Origin: Saprospiraceae bacterium | Lineage (GTDB): Bacteria; Bacteroidota; Bacteroidia; Chitinophagales; Saprospiraceae | Reading direction: 5' to 3' | Assembly (NCBI GenBank): GCA_028285545.1 | Contig: JANQPA010000085.1 | Span: 1 to 48,600 of the forward strand | Length of the DNA: 48,600 bases | In this document: piece after piece, positions 41,546-48,600 of the stretch | How the letters are laid out: each line of letters opens with the position of its first letter | Numbering within the stretch: the first letter of the stretch is position 1 | Position numbers and translations under genes: made by a program | Notes under the pieces: generated by a model | Databases searched by the model: none | The model's input: the letters and a program-made list of their open reading frames with translations, nothing else | What the model was told of the DNA's origin: nothing

Positions 41546-43825
41546 TTACAAATTTAACCAATACGTAATCTTCGCCACCAACGACCTGTTCCTCCCCATA
41601 AACTGACTAAAATTATCCGTCATGTAATTATCCGTGTAGACCAGGAAGAAATCCGATACCGGTTGAAAACGCCATTGGAGGCGAGAATTGATGTTTAAAT
41701 TATCCAACTGGTTATTATACTGGATAAAGGTGGTAAAAAAGAGGGTTTTTGAAAAAGTAAAGTCAAAACGAGGGCCGACCAACCAGATATCAGTAGACTC
41801 AAAGGGATCCGCCAGATCAATGTAATTATAATCCACACTTAAGCCTATTGATCCATAGGGCTGAATCCGATAGGTCAAATCAGTAGACAAGCCGGCCCGA
41901 AAGCCGTTAAAAAAGGAACCGATTGAAGGGTTGATATCTATAAAAAACAGCTTCCTTTGATCAGTAGTATAACTTAATTCGAAGGTGGTAAAATTGTATC
42001 TAGTCCCTGCTGGCAAGAAAATGCCATCGGCCTGTAAACGGGTAGGATCAAAATCCCTGAGTAGGGTAAGATTATTATCCACCACCTGGATAGAGCCGCG
42101 GGTATTATTTCTGAACTGAAAATTCCAGGTAAACTCATGCTGGCGCTCCGAACTTTCCCAATTACCAGTGATCAAATTCTCCGGATCATTTCCCAACTCA
42201 TAAAATATCCGGTTATCCAGATTAAAACTATGCTGGGTGATGATCCCATTTTTTGGATAAAAGAACACTTGTAGTTCCGGACTCATTAAAAAATAATCCT
42301 TTCTAGGCACAAAACCTACCTCTGCATCATAACCAAAGCCTACCATTAAATGGGCCCATTCCAGCCTTATTTTTCTTTTCAAATATTCCAATTGAAATCC
42401 TTGAGCAAACTTATTTTTCCGGTCTAAAGGACTGAATACCTGATGATAGAAAGCCTTTCCAGTCCATATGTTATCGGCGGAGGCCAGGCGATATTCCAAA
42501 CCCGCTACCCGATTGTAGTTATTAAAAATTCCATTATTTTCACCAGGATTGACGGCTTGTTTATTGACAAAAATGAAGGATATATTGGATCGATTGAATA
42601 CTTTTTGCTGAGCGGTAGCTACCGTAAAGTTGAAGGCAGGCAAGCCCGCATCTTCTTGTTTAGCGGTTTGCATGTTCAAAAGGCCTATCCGAAAATCTTC
42701 ATTCAGCTTTCCACTTAAGCGGGCCCCATAAAGGATAGAGTTTTGGATATTTTGACCGGTAGAAGTGTCAATAGCAATTCCAATTCTTCTGGAAAAAAAT
42801 GGGTTAATGCGTACCAACCCGAAATCACTAAACAAATCTGCATTTTCCAAAAAAAACTGTCTTCTTTCTGGCAAGAAGATTTCAAAGCGGCTGATATTGG
42901 TTACTTGTGCATCCACCTCCACCTGTGAAAAATCCGGATTGACGGTAAGGTCCAGGTTAAGGCCGGAGGTAATGGCTATTTTAGCATCTCCTCCAAAATT
43001 ACCCGTCCAATCAGATTTTTCTTGGCTAGGGTCTTCAAAATCGCGACTTACCCCTCCTGTCAAATAAGGAATAATAGAAACATTGGAACCACTTTTTTTA
43101 AGGGGCTCATCCCAGATCATATCTCCCATAAATGAGAGGTCCATGATGATGTAGTTTTGAGGAATTCGTACAAGTGTAGAAATTTCATTAATCTGTGTAT
43201 CATTGCGATAACAGTTAAATCTCCATTTGGTACCTCCTTCTTGAAATCGAAGTGTGTTAAAAGGAATAGCAAGCTCCGTCGTCCAATAATCTTCATAAAT
43301 TTTGGATTCTCCAAACCATTTATTATCCCAGGAATCATTCTGACTACCTGGCTGACGACCGCCATTAGCTACCAGGAATTCTCTTCTTACTCCGTAAGGA
43401 TTAATGCCAAAAACAAAGGCATTTGTTTTATCATTAAAGGTATCAAAGAGAAGGGTTAAGTTATCATTTCCAAAAAAATCAAAATCCCTTCTCATAGAGG
43501 GAATAACATAGTTTTTACCGTTGGTATAACACTTGACTCCTACATAAAGGAAATTATCATCGTAGGTCATCCATACTTCTGTTGGGCCAATGGCCTGGGC
43601 TGAGTCTGTAGGAAAATATTGCCAGAAATTATCTGCTTTTCCAGCGGCCTCCCAACTCGAATCATCGAGGGCACCATCAATTTTGATATTGGAGGTTGTT
43701 CTCTTAAGATGAATAGAAGGAAGCCCATTCTTTAAATCTGAACTCCCATTTTGACTGATCAAAGAATTATTCCATCCTAGAAACATAAGAAAAAGAGGGA
43801 GGATAAAAAGTTGGAACTTTTTCAT
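41546..43825 (-). CDS. DUF5916 outer-membrane beta-barrel protein with CBM9-like domain
   Basis: Exported protein of 759 aa. Signal peptide residues 1-25. A carbohydrate-binding-like (CBM9/DOMON type) domain at about 35-215 begins IKIDGALDDSSWEAA and contains EVWMTYDDNFLYVGVKCY. From about 215 to the end the sequence is the DUF5916 barrel: repeated alternating strands with aromatic girdles and a final LVAKITYWLNL that ends in a hydrophobic residue, as outer-membrane proteins do. Such proteins are common in Bacteroidota and their role is not established; some sit beside peptidases. Here it is flanked by lpxD and a hydrolase without a shared operon. Confidence 0.92.
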   Translation of the reverse strand: MKKFQLFILPLFLMFLGWNNSLISQNGSSDLKNGLPSIHLKRTTSNIKIDGALDDSSWEAAGKADNFWQYFPTDSAQAIGPTEVWMTYDDNFLYVGVKCYTNGKNYVIPSMRRDFDFFGNDNLTLLFDTFNDKTNAFVFGINPYGVRREFLVANGGRQPGSQNDSWDNKWFGESKIYEDYWTTELAIPFNTLRFQEGGTKWRFNCYRNDTQINEISTLVRIPQNYIIMDLSFMGDMIWDEPLKKSGSNVSIIPYLTGGVSRDFEDPSQEKSDWTGNFGGDAKIAITSGLNLDLTVNPDFSQVEVDAQVTNISRFEIFLPERRQFFLENADLFSDFGLVRINPFFSRRIGIAIDTSTGQNIQNSILYGARLSGKLNEDFRIGLLNMQTAKQEDAGLPAFNFTVATAQQKVFNRSNISFIFVNKQAVNPGENNGIFNNYNRVAGLEYRLASADNIWTGKAFYHQVFSPLDRKNKFAQGFQLEYLKRKIRLEWAHLMVGFGYDAEVGFVPRKDYFLMSPELQVFFYPKNGIITQHSFNLDNRIFYELGNDPENLITGNWESSERQHEFTWNFQFRNNTRGSIQVVDNNLTLLRDFDPTRLQADGIFLPAGTRYNFTTFELSYTTDQRKLFFIDINPSIGSFFNGFRAGLSTDLTYRIQPYGSIGLSVDYNYIDLADPFESTDIWLVGPRFDFTFSKTLFFTTFIQYNNQLDNLNINSRLQWRFQPVSDFFLVYTDNYMTDNFSQFMGRNRSLVAKITYWLNL

Positions 43826-43982
43826 GAATCTTATGAAGTTGAAATAGGCCTTATTTATCTGTATTCTCTTTTAAGCCAAAAAAATACAGGCATTAAGACT
43901 TAGTGAATTAGTTGGCCTTGAATTGTGTCCGGTTTTTGCGGACTAAAATCACAGCAATTCATTTGTCCTAAAATAATAATAT

Positions 43983-45023
43983 TTATGTCTGAGTTGAAGA
44001 ATTCAGTTCCTTTAATTTTTTCTCTAATTCCGATACCCGGGCTACCAGGCTCTCCAGATTTCTAAAATGAATATAATTCTTGCGGTATTTCATTACATCC
44101 ATAGAAGGGCTTCCCATTTGAATAGAACCCGGTTTTCGGATACTCTTCGACACGCCCGATTGTGCCGCCAGGATGGTATTATCAGCAATTTCAAGATGAT
44201 CTATCACCCCCACCTGTCCACTGAACATACAGTTTTTACCAATCACTGTAGAGCCTGCCACTACATTATGAGCAGCCAGATAGCTATTTTCCTTAATCTC
44301 TACATTATGGGCAATGTGCACCAAATTATCCAGCTTGACCCCATTCCCCAGAATAGTAGACCCAAGGGTGGCTCTATCAATAGAACAATTGGAGCCTAAC
44401 TCTACATTATCCCCCAAAATTACATTGCCAATCTGAGGGATTTTCTTCCCACCATCTTGTAAAGCAAAACGAAAACCATCACTTCCAATAACCGTACCTG
44501 AATGAATGATACAATCTTTACCGACTTGGCAGTCTGAATAAATTTTCACTCCGGCAAAAAGAGTGGTATTATCTCCGATAACTACGTTTTCACCAACATA
44601 AGCCTGAGGATAGATTCTGACATTATTGCCAATTTTGGCATTCTCCGCAATGACTGCAAACTCGCCCACGTAAGCATTCTCACCCAAAGAAGCGGACTCA
44701 GCGACATAAGACTGATCAGAAATTCCCGGCTTAGCCAGTTTTATCTGGCTGTACATCTCCAACAATTTAGCAAAGGCATTTTCAGCACTGGCCACCCGTA
44801 TCAGCGTAGCTTTGATGGGAGCAGTGGCCTCGAAATCTTCATTTACAATAACGATACTGGCCTCGGTTGTATAAATATATTGAGTGTATTTGGGGTTGGC
44901 TAAAAAGGAAATACCTCCGGGTTCTCCTCCTTCAATTTTTGAAACGGTGTGCACTTCAGCATTTTCATTTCCTTCGATGGTTCCTTTTAAAATTTCGGCG
45001 ATCTGCCTGGCAGTGAATTTCAT
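43983..45023 (-). CDS. lpxD: UDP-3-O-acylglucosamine N-acyltransferase LpxD
   Basis: Lipid A biosynthesis enzyme that adds the second acyl chain, taken from acyl-ACP, to UDP-3-O-acyl-glucosamine. 346 aa, standard size. The N-terminal uridine-binding domain (about 1-100) has GGISFLANPKY. The left-handed parallel beta-helix (about 105-300) shows hexapeptide repeats, the conserved SDGFRFALQDGG loop, SNCSIDRATLG and VHIAHNVEIKENSYLAAHN with the catalytic His239. A C-terminal coiled helix (ARVSELEKKLKEL) closes the trimer. Gene stands alone, whereas it often neighbours lpxC-fabZ; this is a house-keeping gene within an accessory-looking region. Confidence 0.97.
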   Translation of the reverse strand: MKFTARQIAEILKGTIEGNENAEVHTVSKIEGGEPGGISFLANPKYTQYIYTTEASIVIVNEDFEATAPIKATLIRVASAENAFAKLLEMYSQIKLAKPGISDQSYVAESASLGENAYVGEFAVIAENAKIGNNVRIYPQAYVGENVVIGDNTTLFAGVKIYSDCQVGKDCIIHSGTVIGSDGFRFALQDGGKKIPQIGNVILGDNVELGSNCSIDRATLGSTILGNGVKLDNLVHIAHNVEIKENSYLAAHNVVAGSTVIGKNCMFSGQVGVIDHLEIADNTILAAQSGVSKSIRKPGSIQMGSPSMDVMKYRKNYIHFRNLESLVARVSELEKKLKELNSSTQT

Positions 45024-45144
45024 AAGGCGTGTTTTTAATAAAAAATATAAGTTCTAAGTGATAGGTCTGGCAATTAATATTTGCGAAGGTAAGAAATTTG
45101 TCAGAGGTAAAATCAATGGAAAGTATTGCTTTTTATATGATATT

Positions 45145-45214
45145 TTTAAGACACGGGTTTAGACGGTTTTGGCCGTGAAAATCCGTGTAAACCCGTGTAA
45201 ACCCGTGTCTTAAA
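45145..45214. repeat. 10-bp iterated word with inverted half (ACCCGTGTAA family)
   Basis: The core 45151-45210 parses into six decamers: two in one orientation (ACACGGGTTT, AGACGGTTTT), then four in the other (GGCCGTGAAA, ATCCGTGTAA, ACCCGTGTAA, ACCCGTGTCT). Outer arms pair perfectly over 17 bp (45145-45161 with 45198-45214). It lies 4 bp after the stop codon of the C45-type gene, so it probably terminates its transcript. Confidence 0.85.
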
Positions 45215-45217
45215 TTC

Positions 45218-46396
45218 CTATTTCTTACTAAAATCAACCCTTTTATATTCAGACTCATCCGGTGGACCCGCAAGGATTTGAAGATAAGGCTTATCCGAAA
45301 GTGTCATAATCGTAGAAGCAAAAGTAAATCCATAACCGTTCCTATTATTGGTTCTACAAACAGGATGTTGGTCACTATCCCGCGACCGCAAGGTCTCTTT
45401 GATCAATTCGTCATTGATCTCAACCTCCGAAGTCATTCTTTTTTCCACCGCCTGCAAGCGAAGTTGGCTATTTGAATTCCTGGGTTTGGAGGCTTCCGCC
45501 AAGGTAGGATCAAACTTTTTAAACCATGGCTTTACATCATCATTTACTAAAGGATGATTGGTATGATATACCGTTCCGTTTTTGTTTTTGGGTTTATAGC
45601 GAACCACTTTGGTGGCCGATGCTTCAAAATCAAACACCTCATCTTTGATACCGATGATGTAGTTTTGACCAGATGCATGATTGACAGACTGAATAAAATT
45701 CAACAAGTCTTTTTTATCTGTTGAATTGATAATTCGTCTAATCACAAAAGCGACGGGCAAACCAGCTGAGGAAGCTTTTAATTGCATCAAGGTATTCACA
45801 CAAACCCCAATCCCCTTTTCATTTAGTCCATTCAAAGCGATCAATCCAGGATGAGTAAGGATGAGCTGTTCAGGTCGGTCTTTAGTTCTTTCCAGTCGCA
45901 TGAGGACTTGAAAACCATCCGTATAATTTTCAAGGTCCATATTTTGAGAAATATAGGCCGGATTGCCATTCCTTGCTGGCACACCCAGACCGCTACAGTG
46001 ATGATTGCTAAGGTTATTGATGTAGACCCAGAATTCATCCAATAGATTTAACACAAAAATATCATTGAATTTTTGGCCAGATCCTTCTGCAATTCCTGTG
46101 ACCTCTTCATACAGATCAGGCGTCCACTTTTTTATGGCATCGGTAAAATCAGCGTATTCGAAAAAATCTTTAAGAACAATATCTGCATCCTTTCCCAGTG
46201 CTCGAGAGGTGTTTTCTTTCCAAGCGGCCACGATATTGGCTATTTCCGTTTTAAGCTGCTGCCCATGCTGCATACCCAATTCGAAACCACTTCCCGATAA
46301 GCTTATTTCTTTTAATGTTCTGTTGGATTCATTGATTTCAGCTTGTCCATGGATAAAGATGCAAAGGGAGACAAAAAGAAGGATTAATTTTTTCAT
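45218..46396 (-). CDS. Exported C45-family (acyl-transferase/amidohydrolase) protein
   Basis: Exported N-terminal-nucleophile-type enzyme of 392 aa from the ATG at 46396 (MKKLILLFVS), which begins the signal peptide; a longer frame is unlikely. The catalytic Cys134 is in NHHCSGLGVP, the site where C45 (acyl-CoA:6-aminopenicillanate acyltransferase-like) proteins self-cleave. Supporting blocks: SGSGFELGMQHGQQL, EVTGIAEGSGQKFNDIFVLNL, AYISQNMDLENY, LTHPGLIALNGLNEKGIGVCVN and NYIIGIKDEVFDFEAS. The family hydrolyses amide bonds of peptides, acyl-amides or lactams. Whether it self-processes after export is inference. Followed by the decamer repeat. Confidence 0.9.
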   Translation of the reverse strand: MKKLILLFVSLCIFIHGQAEINESNRTLKEISLSGSGFELGMQHGQQLKTEIANIVAAWKENTSRALGKDADIVLKDFFEYADFTDAIKKWTPDLYEEVTGIAEGSGQKFNDIFVLNLLDEFWVYINNLSNHHCSGLGVPARNGNPAYISQNMDLENYTDGFQVLMRLERTKDRPEQLILTHPGLIALNGLNEKGIGVCVNTLMQLKASSAGLPVAFVIRRIINSTDKKDLLNFIQSVNHASGQNYIIGIKDEVFDFEASATKVVRYKPKNKNGTVYHTNHPLVNDDVKPWFKKFDPTLAEASKPRNSNSQLRLQAVEKRMTSEVEINDELIKETLRSRDSDQHPVCRTNNRNGYGFTFASTIMTLSDKPYLQILAGPPDESEYKRVDFSKK

Positions 46397-46525
46397 TGTT
46401 ATAGATTTTATTTGGCAAAAAAAGAAGCTTAGAAAACTCATGATACTGGTTCCAATAAAAATAATTAAATTAAGCTTATTAAGAATCGCTTTTCATATCC
46501 TTCTCCTTGAAGTCAATTTTTTTCC

Positions 46526-47506
46526 ATGAAAAATCAAGAAAAAATTTCCCACCCTTTTACTCCCAATCCCGAACAAATGGCCCTCTGGCCTGAGATTTCC
46601 GGCAATACCATCAATGGTCTAGGTGAAGAAAAGGATCGTCGCCCCAGCCCCATCCTTTGGCATGATTCAGACACCCTTGAGCATGGTGCTGTTCAAAATT
46701 GGTTCTGGGGACAAGGCAGCAAAGAACCGGAATTAATGGCCATGCGAGGAAGAAGACAGAAGGTAATCGACCAGGCTTCAGCACCTCAGGCTTCAATTCA
46801 AAGAACGATTAGTCCTGAAGAGGCTTCCCAAAAAATTAAACAAATAGCCTTGCAATCAGGCGCGCAGTTGGTAGGGATTGTCCCCACCCAAGCAGAATGG
46901 ATTTTTGAAGGCTATGAATTTGATTATCCCTGGATCATTGTCTTGGGTGTGGTCATGGATCACGAACAACTCTCCACGGCGCCCGAAGTAACCGCTGCTT
47001 ATGAGGTGGTGGATAAATACATTCAGGGTTGGGTAGCAGCCCGACCAGTAGCAGACTGGATATTGTCTCAAGGTTGGCGGGCTAAGGCAAGCGGTGGCCC
47101 CATGGCAGGTCCAGTTAACATCATTCCTCCTGCCCTGGAAGCTGGTTTTGGCGAATTAGGCAAACATGGCTCCATTATTAATCGGGAATATGGCTCTTCT
47201 TTTCGCATTTCGGCAGTGTTTACCGACTTGCCTTTACAAGCAGATACAGCAGATGCTTTCGGTGCAGATGAATTCTGTGCCCAATGTCAGATTTGCACCA
47301 AAGCTTGTCCCGTGGAAGCCATATTGGATCATAAAGTCATTGTCAGGGGAAAGGAAAAATGGTATGTCGATTTTGATCGCTGCTTCCCTTACTTTGCGGA
47401 GACCTATGGCTGTGGGATTTGTATAGCGGTTTGTCCCTGGTCGACACCTGGCAGGGCACCGAGGATGGCGGAGAAGATGACGAGGAAGTTTTTAGCGGAT
47501 GGCTAA
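46526..47506 (+). CDS. Fe-S protein, reductive-dehalogenase/epoxyqueuosine-reductase-like
   Basis: Cytoplasmic iron-sulfur protein of 326 aa. The C-terminal part has two 4Fe-4S ligand sets: Cys251, 254, 257, 261 (CAQCQICTKACP) and Cys286, 296, 299, 303 (GCGICIAVCPW). The central domain, with MAGPVNIIPPALEAGFGELGKHG and SIINREYGSSFRISAVFTDLPL, is the cobalamin-dependent reductive dehalogenase/QueG domain; no Tat signal is present, unlike respiratory RdhA. The first 100 residues (HDSDTLEHGAVQNWFWGQG) are unlike QueG. It is therefore a short RdhA-like protein of unknown substrate, possibly reducing a small molecule with a corrinoid; a haem or corrinoid site cannot be seen. Confidence 0.88.
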   Translation: MKNQEKISHPFTPNPEQMALWPEISGNTINGLGEEKDRRPSPILWHDSDTLEHGAVQNWFWGQGSKEPELMAMRGRRQKVIDQASAPQASIQRTISPEEASQKIKQIALQSGAQLVGIVPTQAEWIFEGYEFDYPWIIVLGVVMDHEQLSTAPEVTAAYEVVDKYIQGWVAARPVADWILSQGWRAKASGGPMAGPVNIIPPALEAGFGELGKHGSIINREYGSSFRISAVFTDLPLQADTADAFGADEFCAQCQICTKACPVEAILDHKVIVRGKEKWYVDFDRCFPYFAETYGCGICIAVCPWSTPGRAPRMAEKMTRKFLADG

Positions 47507-47535
47507 TAAAGGAGGTTAATTTGTTGCCTTTTTTT

Positions 47536-47614
47536 TGACACAGACTGTAACTGACTTTTACTGACTATCACTGCTTAAGTATAAGGGGACTAAAACAGTG
47601 TAATCAGTGTCTTT
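47536..47614. repeat. 10-bp iterated word with partial inverted half (TNNNACTGAC family)
   Basis: Four in-phase decamers at 47536-47575 (TGACACAGAC, TGTAACTGAC, TTTTACTGAC, TATCACTGCT), preceded by a T run. After a spacer come two inverted CAGTG words at 47596 and 47605 that pair with the outer units. It fills the gap between two convergent genes and probably acts as a two-way terminator. Confidence 0.7.
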
Positions 47615-47632
47615 CTACATCAAACAGCTCAC

Positions 47633-48046
47633 CTATCCTGCTAAAAAAGCGTAAGCGGCCAAACCCAAAGCCACAAAAAAACTCAACAGACTTAAAACCA
47701 GTACCATGCGCTTATGATTGGTAATCTTTTGATAAGCCTTTCTAATACTATCCGGAGAGTCTTCATTAAATCGATAGCGCAAAGGATACAGCACAAAAAA
47801 ACTTAGTAAAACAGACAACATCCATAATACAGTGGCTGTGACAAACCAAGCACCTGTCCAATCCGCTAATCCTTCCGGGCGCTTGGAAATAAAAATGGTC
47901 AAAGAAATACTCACCACCCCCACCAAAAACTTAGCCACCTCTTCCAAACGAGCCGGTTCTTTTTGTATTTCGGTCTGCGCATGTTTGATCCAGGATTCCT
48001 CAGCTTCGCTTGGGGGCATGCCTTTTGTATTGGTAGGTTTAGCCAT
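47633..48046 (-). CDS. Small integral membrane protein of unknown function
   Basis: Protein of 137 aa with an N-terminal hydrophilic stretch (1-35, with EAEESWIKHAQTEIQKEPARLEEV) and three membrane helices (about 36-53, 67-91, 112-134). No recognisable domain. The start lies 3 bp from the stop of the TPR gene upstream, same strand, so the two are an operon. Small membrane proteins of this kind are often encoded beside TPR/CHAT-type proteins; here the TPR gene continues past the window edge, so this cannot be tested. Confidence 0.72.
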   Translation of the reverse strand: MAKPTNTKGMPPSEAEESWIKHAQTEIQKEPARLEEVAKFLVGVVSISLTIFISKRPEGLADWTGAWFVTATVLWMLSVLLSFFVLYPLRYRFNEDSPDSIRKAYQKITNHKRMVLVLSLLSFFVALGLAAYAFLAG

Positions 48047-48049
48047 GAT

Positions 48050-48600
48050 TTATTGATTTAGGTTTTGGAGGATTTTTTGGAATTCGGCCTCGCCTATTTT
48101 TTCAATTATAGCACCAAGAAGCCCTTCAACATTAGATTTAATAGGGGAACCAATCTGATTAAATATCTGATAGGATTGTATTAAATAAGGAATGGCTTCT
48201 TCTATTTTATTCTGATCAAAAAACAAGCCACCTAAATTAAGTAGGGTAATGCCCATTCCATGAAGGTCTCCAATGGATTTACAGATATCTAGATCTTTAT
48301 AAAAATATTCTAAGGCGGTATCCAAGTCTCCTTTGTCTTTGTAGATACTTGCGATATTACCTAAAGTAGTACTCTCACCCTTTCGGTCGCCGATTTCCTG
48401 CCTTATTTTCAGAGATTGTTCCAGGTACGACAAGGCCCTATCGTAATCCCCTTTAGCATTATATATTTGACTGATATTGTTCAGCGTGACCCCCTCACCC
48501 TGTCGGTCGCCGATTTCCTGCTGTATTTTCAGCGATTGTTCCAGGTACGACAAGGCCCTATCGTAATCCCCTCTTACTTTATGTATTTGACTGATATTGT
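48050..48600 (-). CDS. TPR-repeat protein, 5' part outside the window
   Basis: Open reading frame that continues beyond the window's last base; only its C-terminal 183 codons are visible. Repeats of about 40 residues with GDYDRALSYLEQSLKI and a variable gap match the tetratricopeptide pattern (Trp/Leu-Gly-Tyr-Ala-Phe/Leu positions; NISQIYNAKGDYDRALSYLE, NIASIYKDKGDLDTALEYF), four units in all plus a C-terminal cap. The first Met-like codon within the window is a TTG inside a repeat and is not a real start. At DNA level adjacent repeats are very similar over 120 bp (48361-48480 vs 48481-48600), showing recent duplication. Many such proteins carry an enzymatic or signalling domain that would lie outside. 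Confidence 0.88.
   Translation of the reverse strand, partial: NISQIHKVRGDYDRALSYLEQSLKIQQEIGDRQGEGVTLNNISQIYNAKGDYDRALSYLEQSLKIRQEIGDRKGESTTLGNIASIYKDKGDLDTALEYFYKDLDICKSIGDLHGMGITLLNLGGLFFDQNKIEEAIPYLIQSYQIFNQIGSPIKSNVEGLLGAIIEKIGEAEFQKILQNLNQ

Noticed and set aside
44067-44399. 110-codon plus-strand frame
   Set aside because: Antisense shadow of lpxD; rich in His and Cys by reverse-complement of hexapeptide repeats.
46065-46529. 154-codon plus-strand frame
   Set aside because: Antisense to the C45-family gene and running into the next gene's start; no recognisable sequence pattern.

Overview
The window looks like a chromosomal segment from a free-living member of the Bacteroidota, most likely a Saprospiraceae-like or related Cytophagia-like bacterium. 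The evidence is AT-rich DNA, a protein with a type IX secretion (T9SS) C-terminal sorting domain, many Bacteroidota-style lipoproteins, several LytTR-based regulatory systems, a DUF5916 outer-membrane protein, and promoters of the TTG-N20-TAnnTTTG kind. There is no rRNA, tRNA, CRISPR array, prophage or intact insertion sequence that I can support. The genus call is inference from style, not from a marker gene.

Layout. 1-5.1 kb: an octamer tandem repeat, a secreted S41 peptidase, a PAF-acetylhydrolase-like esterase, and an ECF sigma factor with an anti-sigma/HEAT protein and a DUF4097-like protein in one operon. 5.2-8.3 kb: a compact minus-strand operon of unrecognised genes: a 597-aa protein with peptidoglycan-binding-like modules and a very basic amphipathic stretch, a 95-aa protein, two small proteins sharing a duplicated motif, and possibly a 56-aa membrane peptide. 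This is the best candidate for an undescribed system. 8.5-10.1 kb: two tandem paralogous exported proteins. 10.3-14.6 kb: DUF3052 protein, sulfatase, serine hydrolase with TPRs. 14.7-22.4 kb: two LytS/LytTR two-component systems around another serine hydrolase, a PAS-HTH regulator and a DUF4037 protein. 22.6-25.4 kb: DUF2911-TPR protein and a T9SS-sorted LVIVD-repeat protein. 25.4-26.9 kb: an AHSA1/SRPBCC-ArsR operon and a DinB gene that share one operator sequence. 27-31.7 kb: three alpha/beta hydrolases, a lipoprotein and a membrane LytTR regulator. 32-36.2 kb: beta-lactamase-like lipoprotein, DinB protein, Crp/Fnr regulator, FAD oxidoreductase, GNAT acetyltransferase. 36.6-41.5 kb: M19 dipeptidase, a diheme cytochrome c with a membrane partner, AraC regulator, dienelactone hydrolase. 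41.5-48.6 kb: DUF5916 outer-membrane protein, lpxD, C45-type amidohydrolase, a reductive-dehalogenase/QueG-like Fe-S protein, a small membrane protein and a truncated TPR protein.

The genes mostly serve a secretory, degradative lifestyle: at least eight hydrolases are exported or lipid-anchored, and signalling is dominated by LytTR DNA-binding domains. The clearest regulatory logic is the ArsR-type repressor, whose probable operator TTGCAAC-N6-GTTGCAA overlaps the -7 element of its own operon and of the nearby DinB gene.

The second striking feature is the intergenic DNA. It carries several families of short iterated words, with periods of 6, 9 and 10 bp, often followed by the same word in inverted orientation so that the whole can fold into a long hairpin. 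Most sit between convergent genes. A 36-bp block of six NNCAAT hexamers occurs at three loci. Perfect 7- and 8-bp tandem arrays occur at three further sites, one of them between a histidine kinase and its response regulator.
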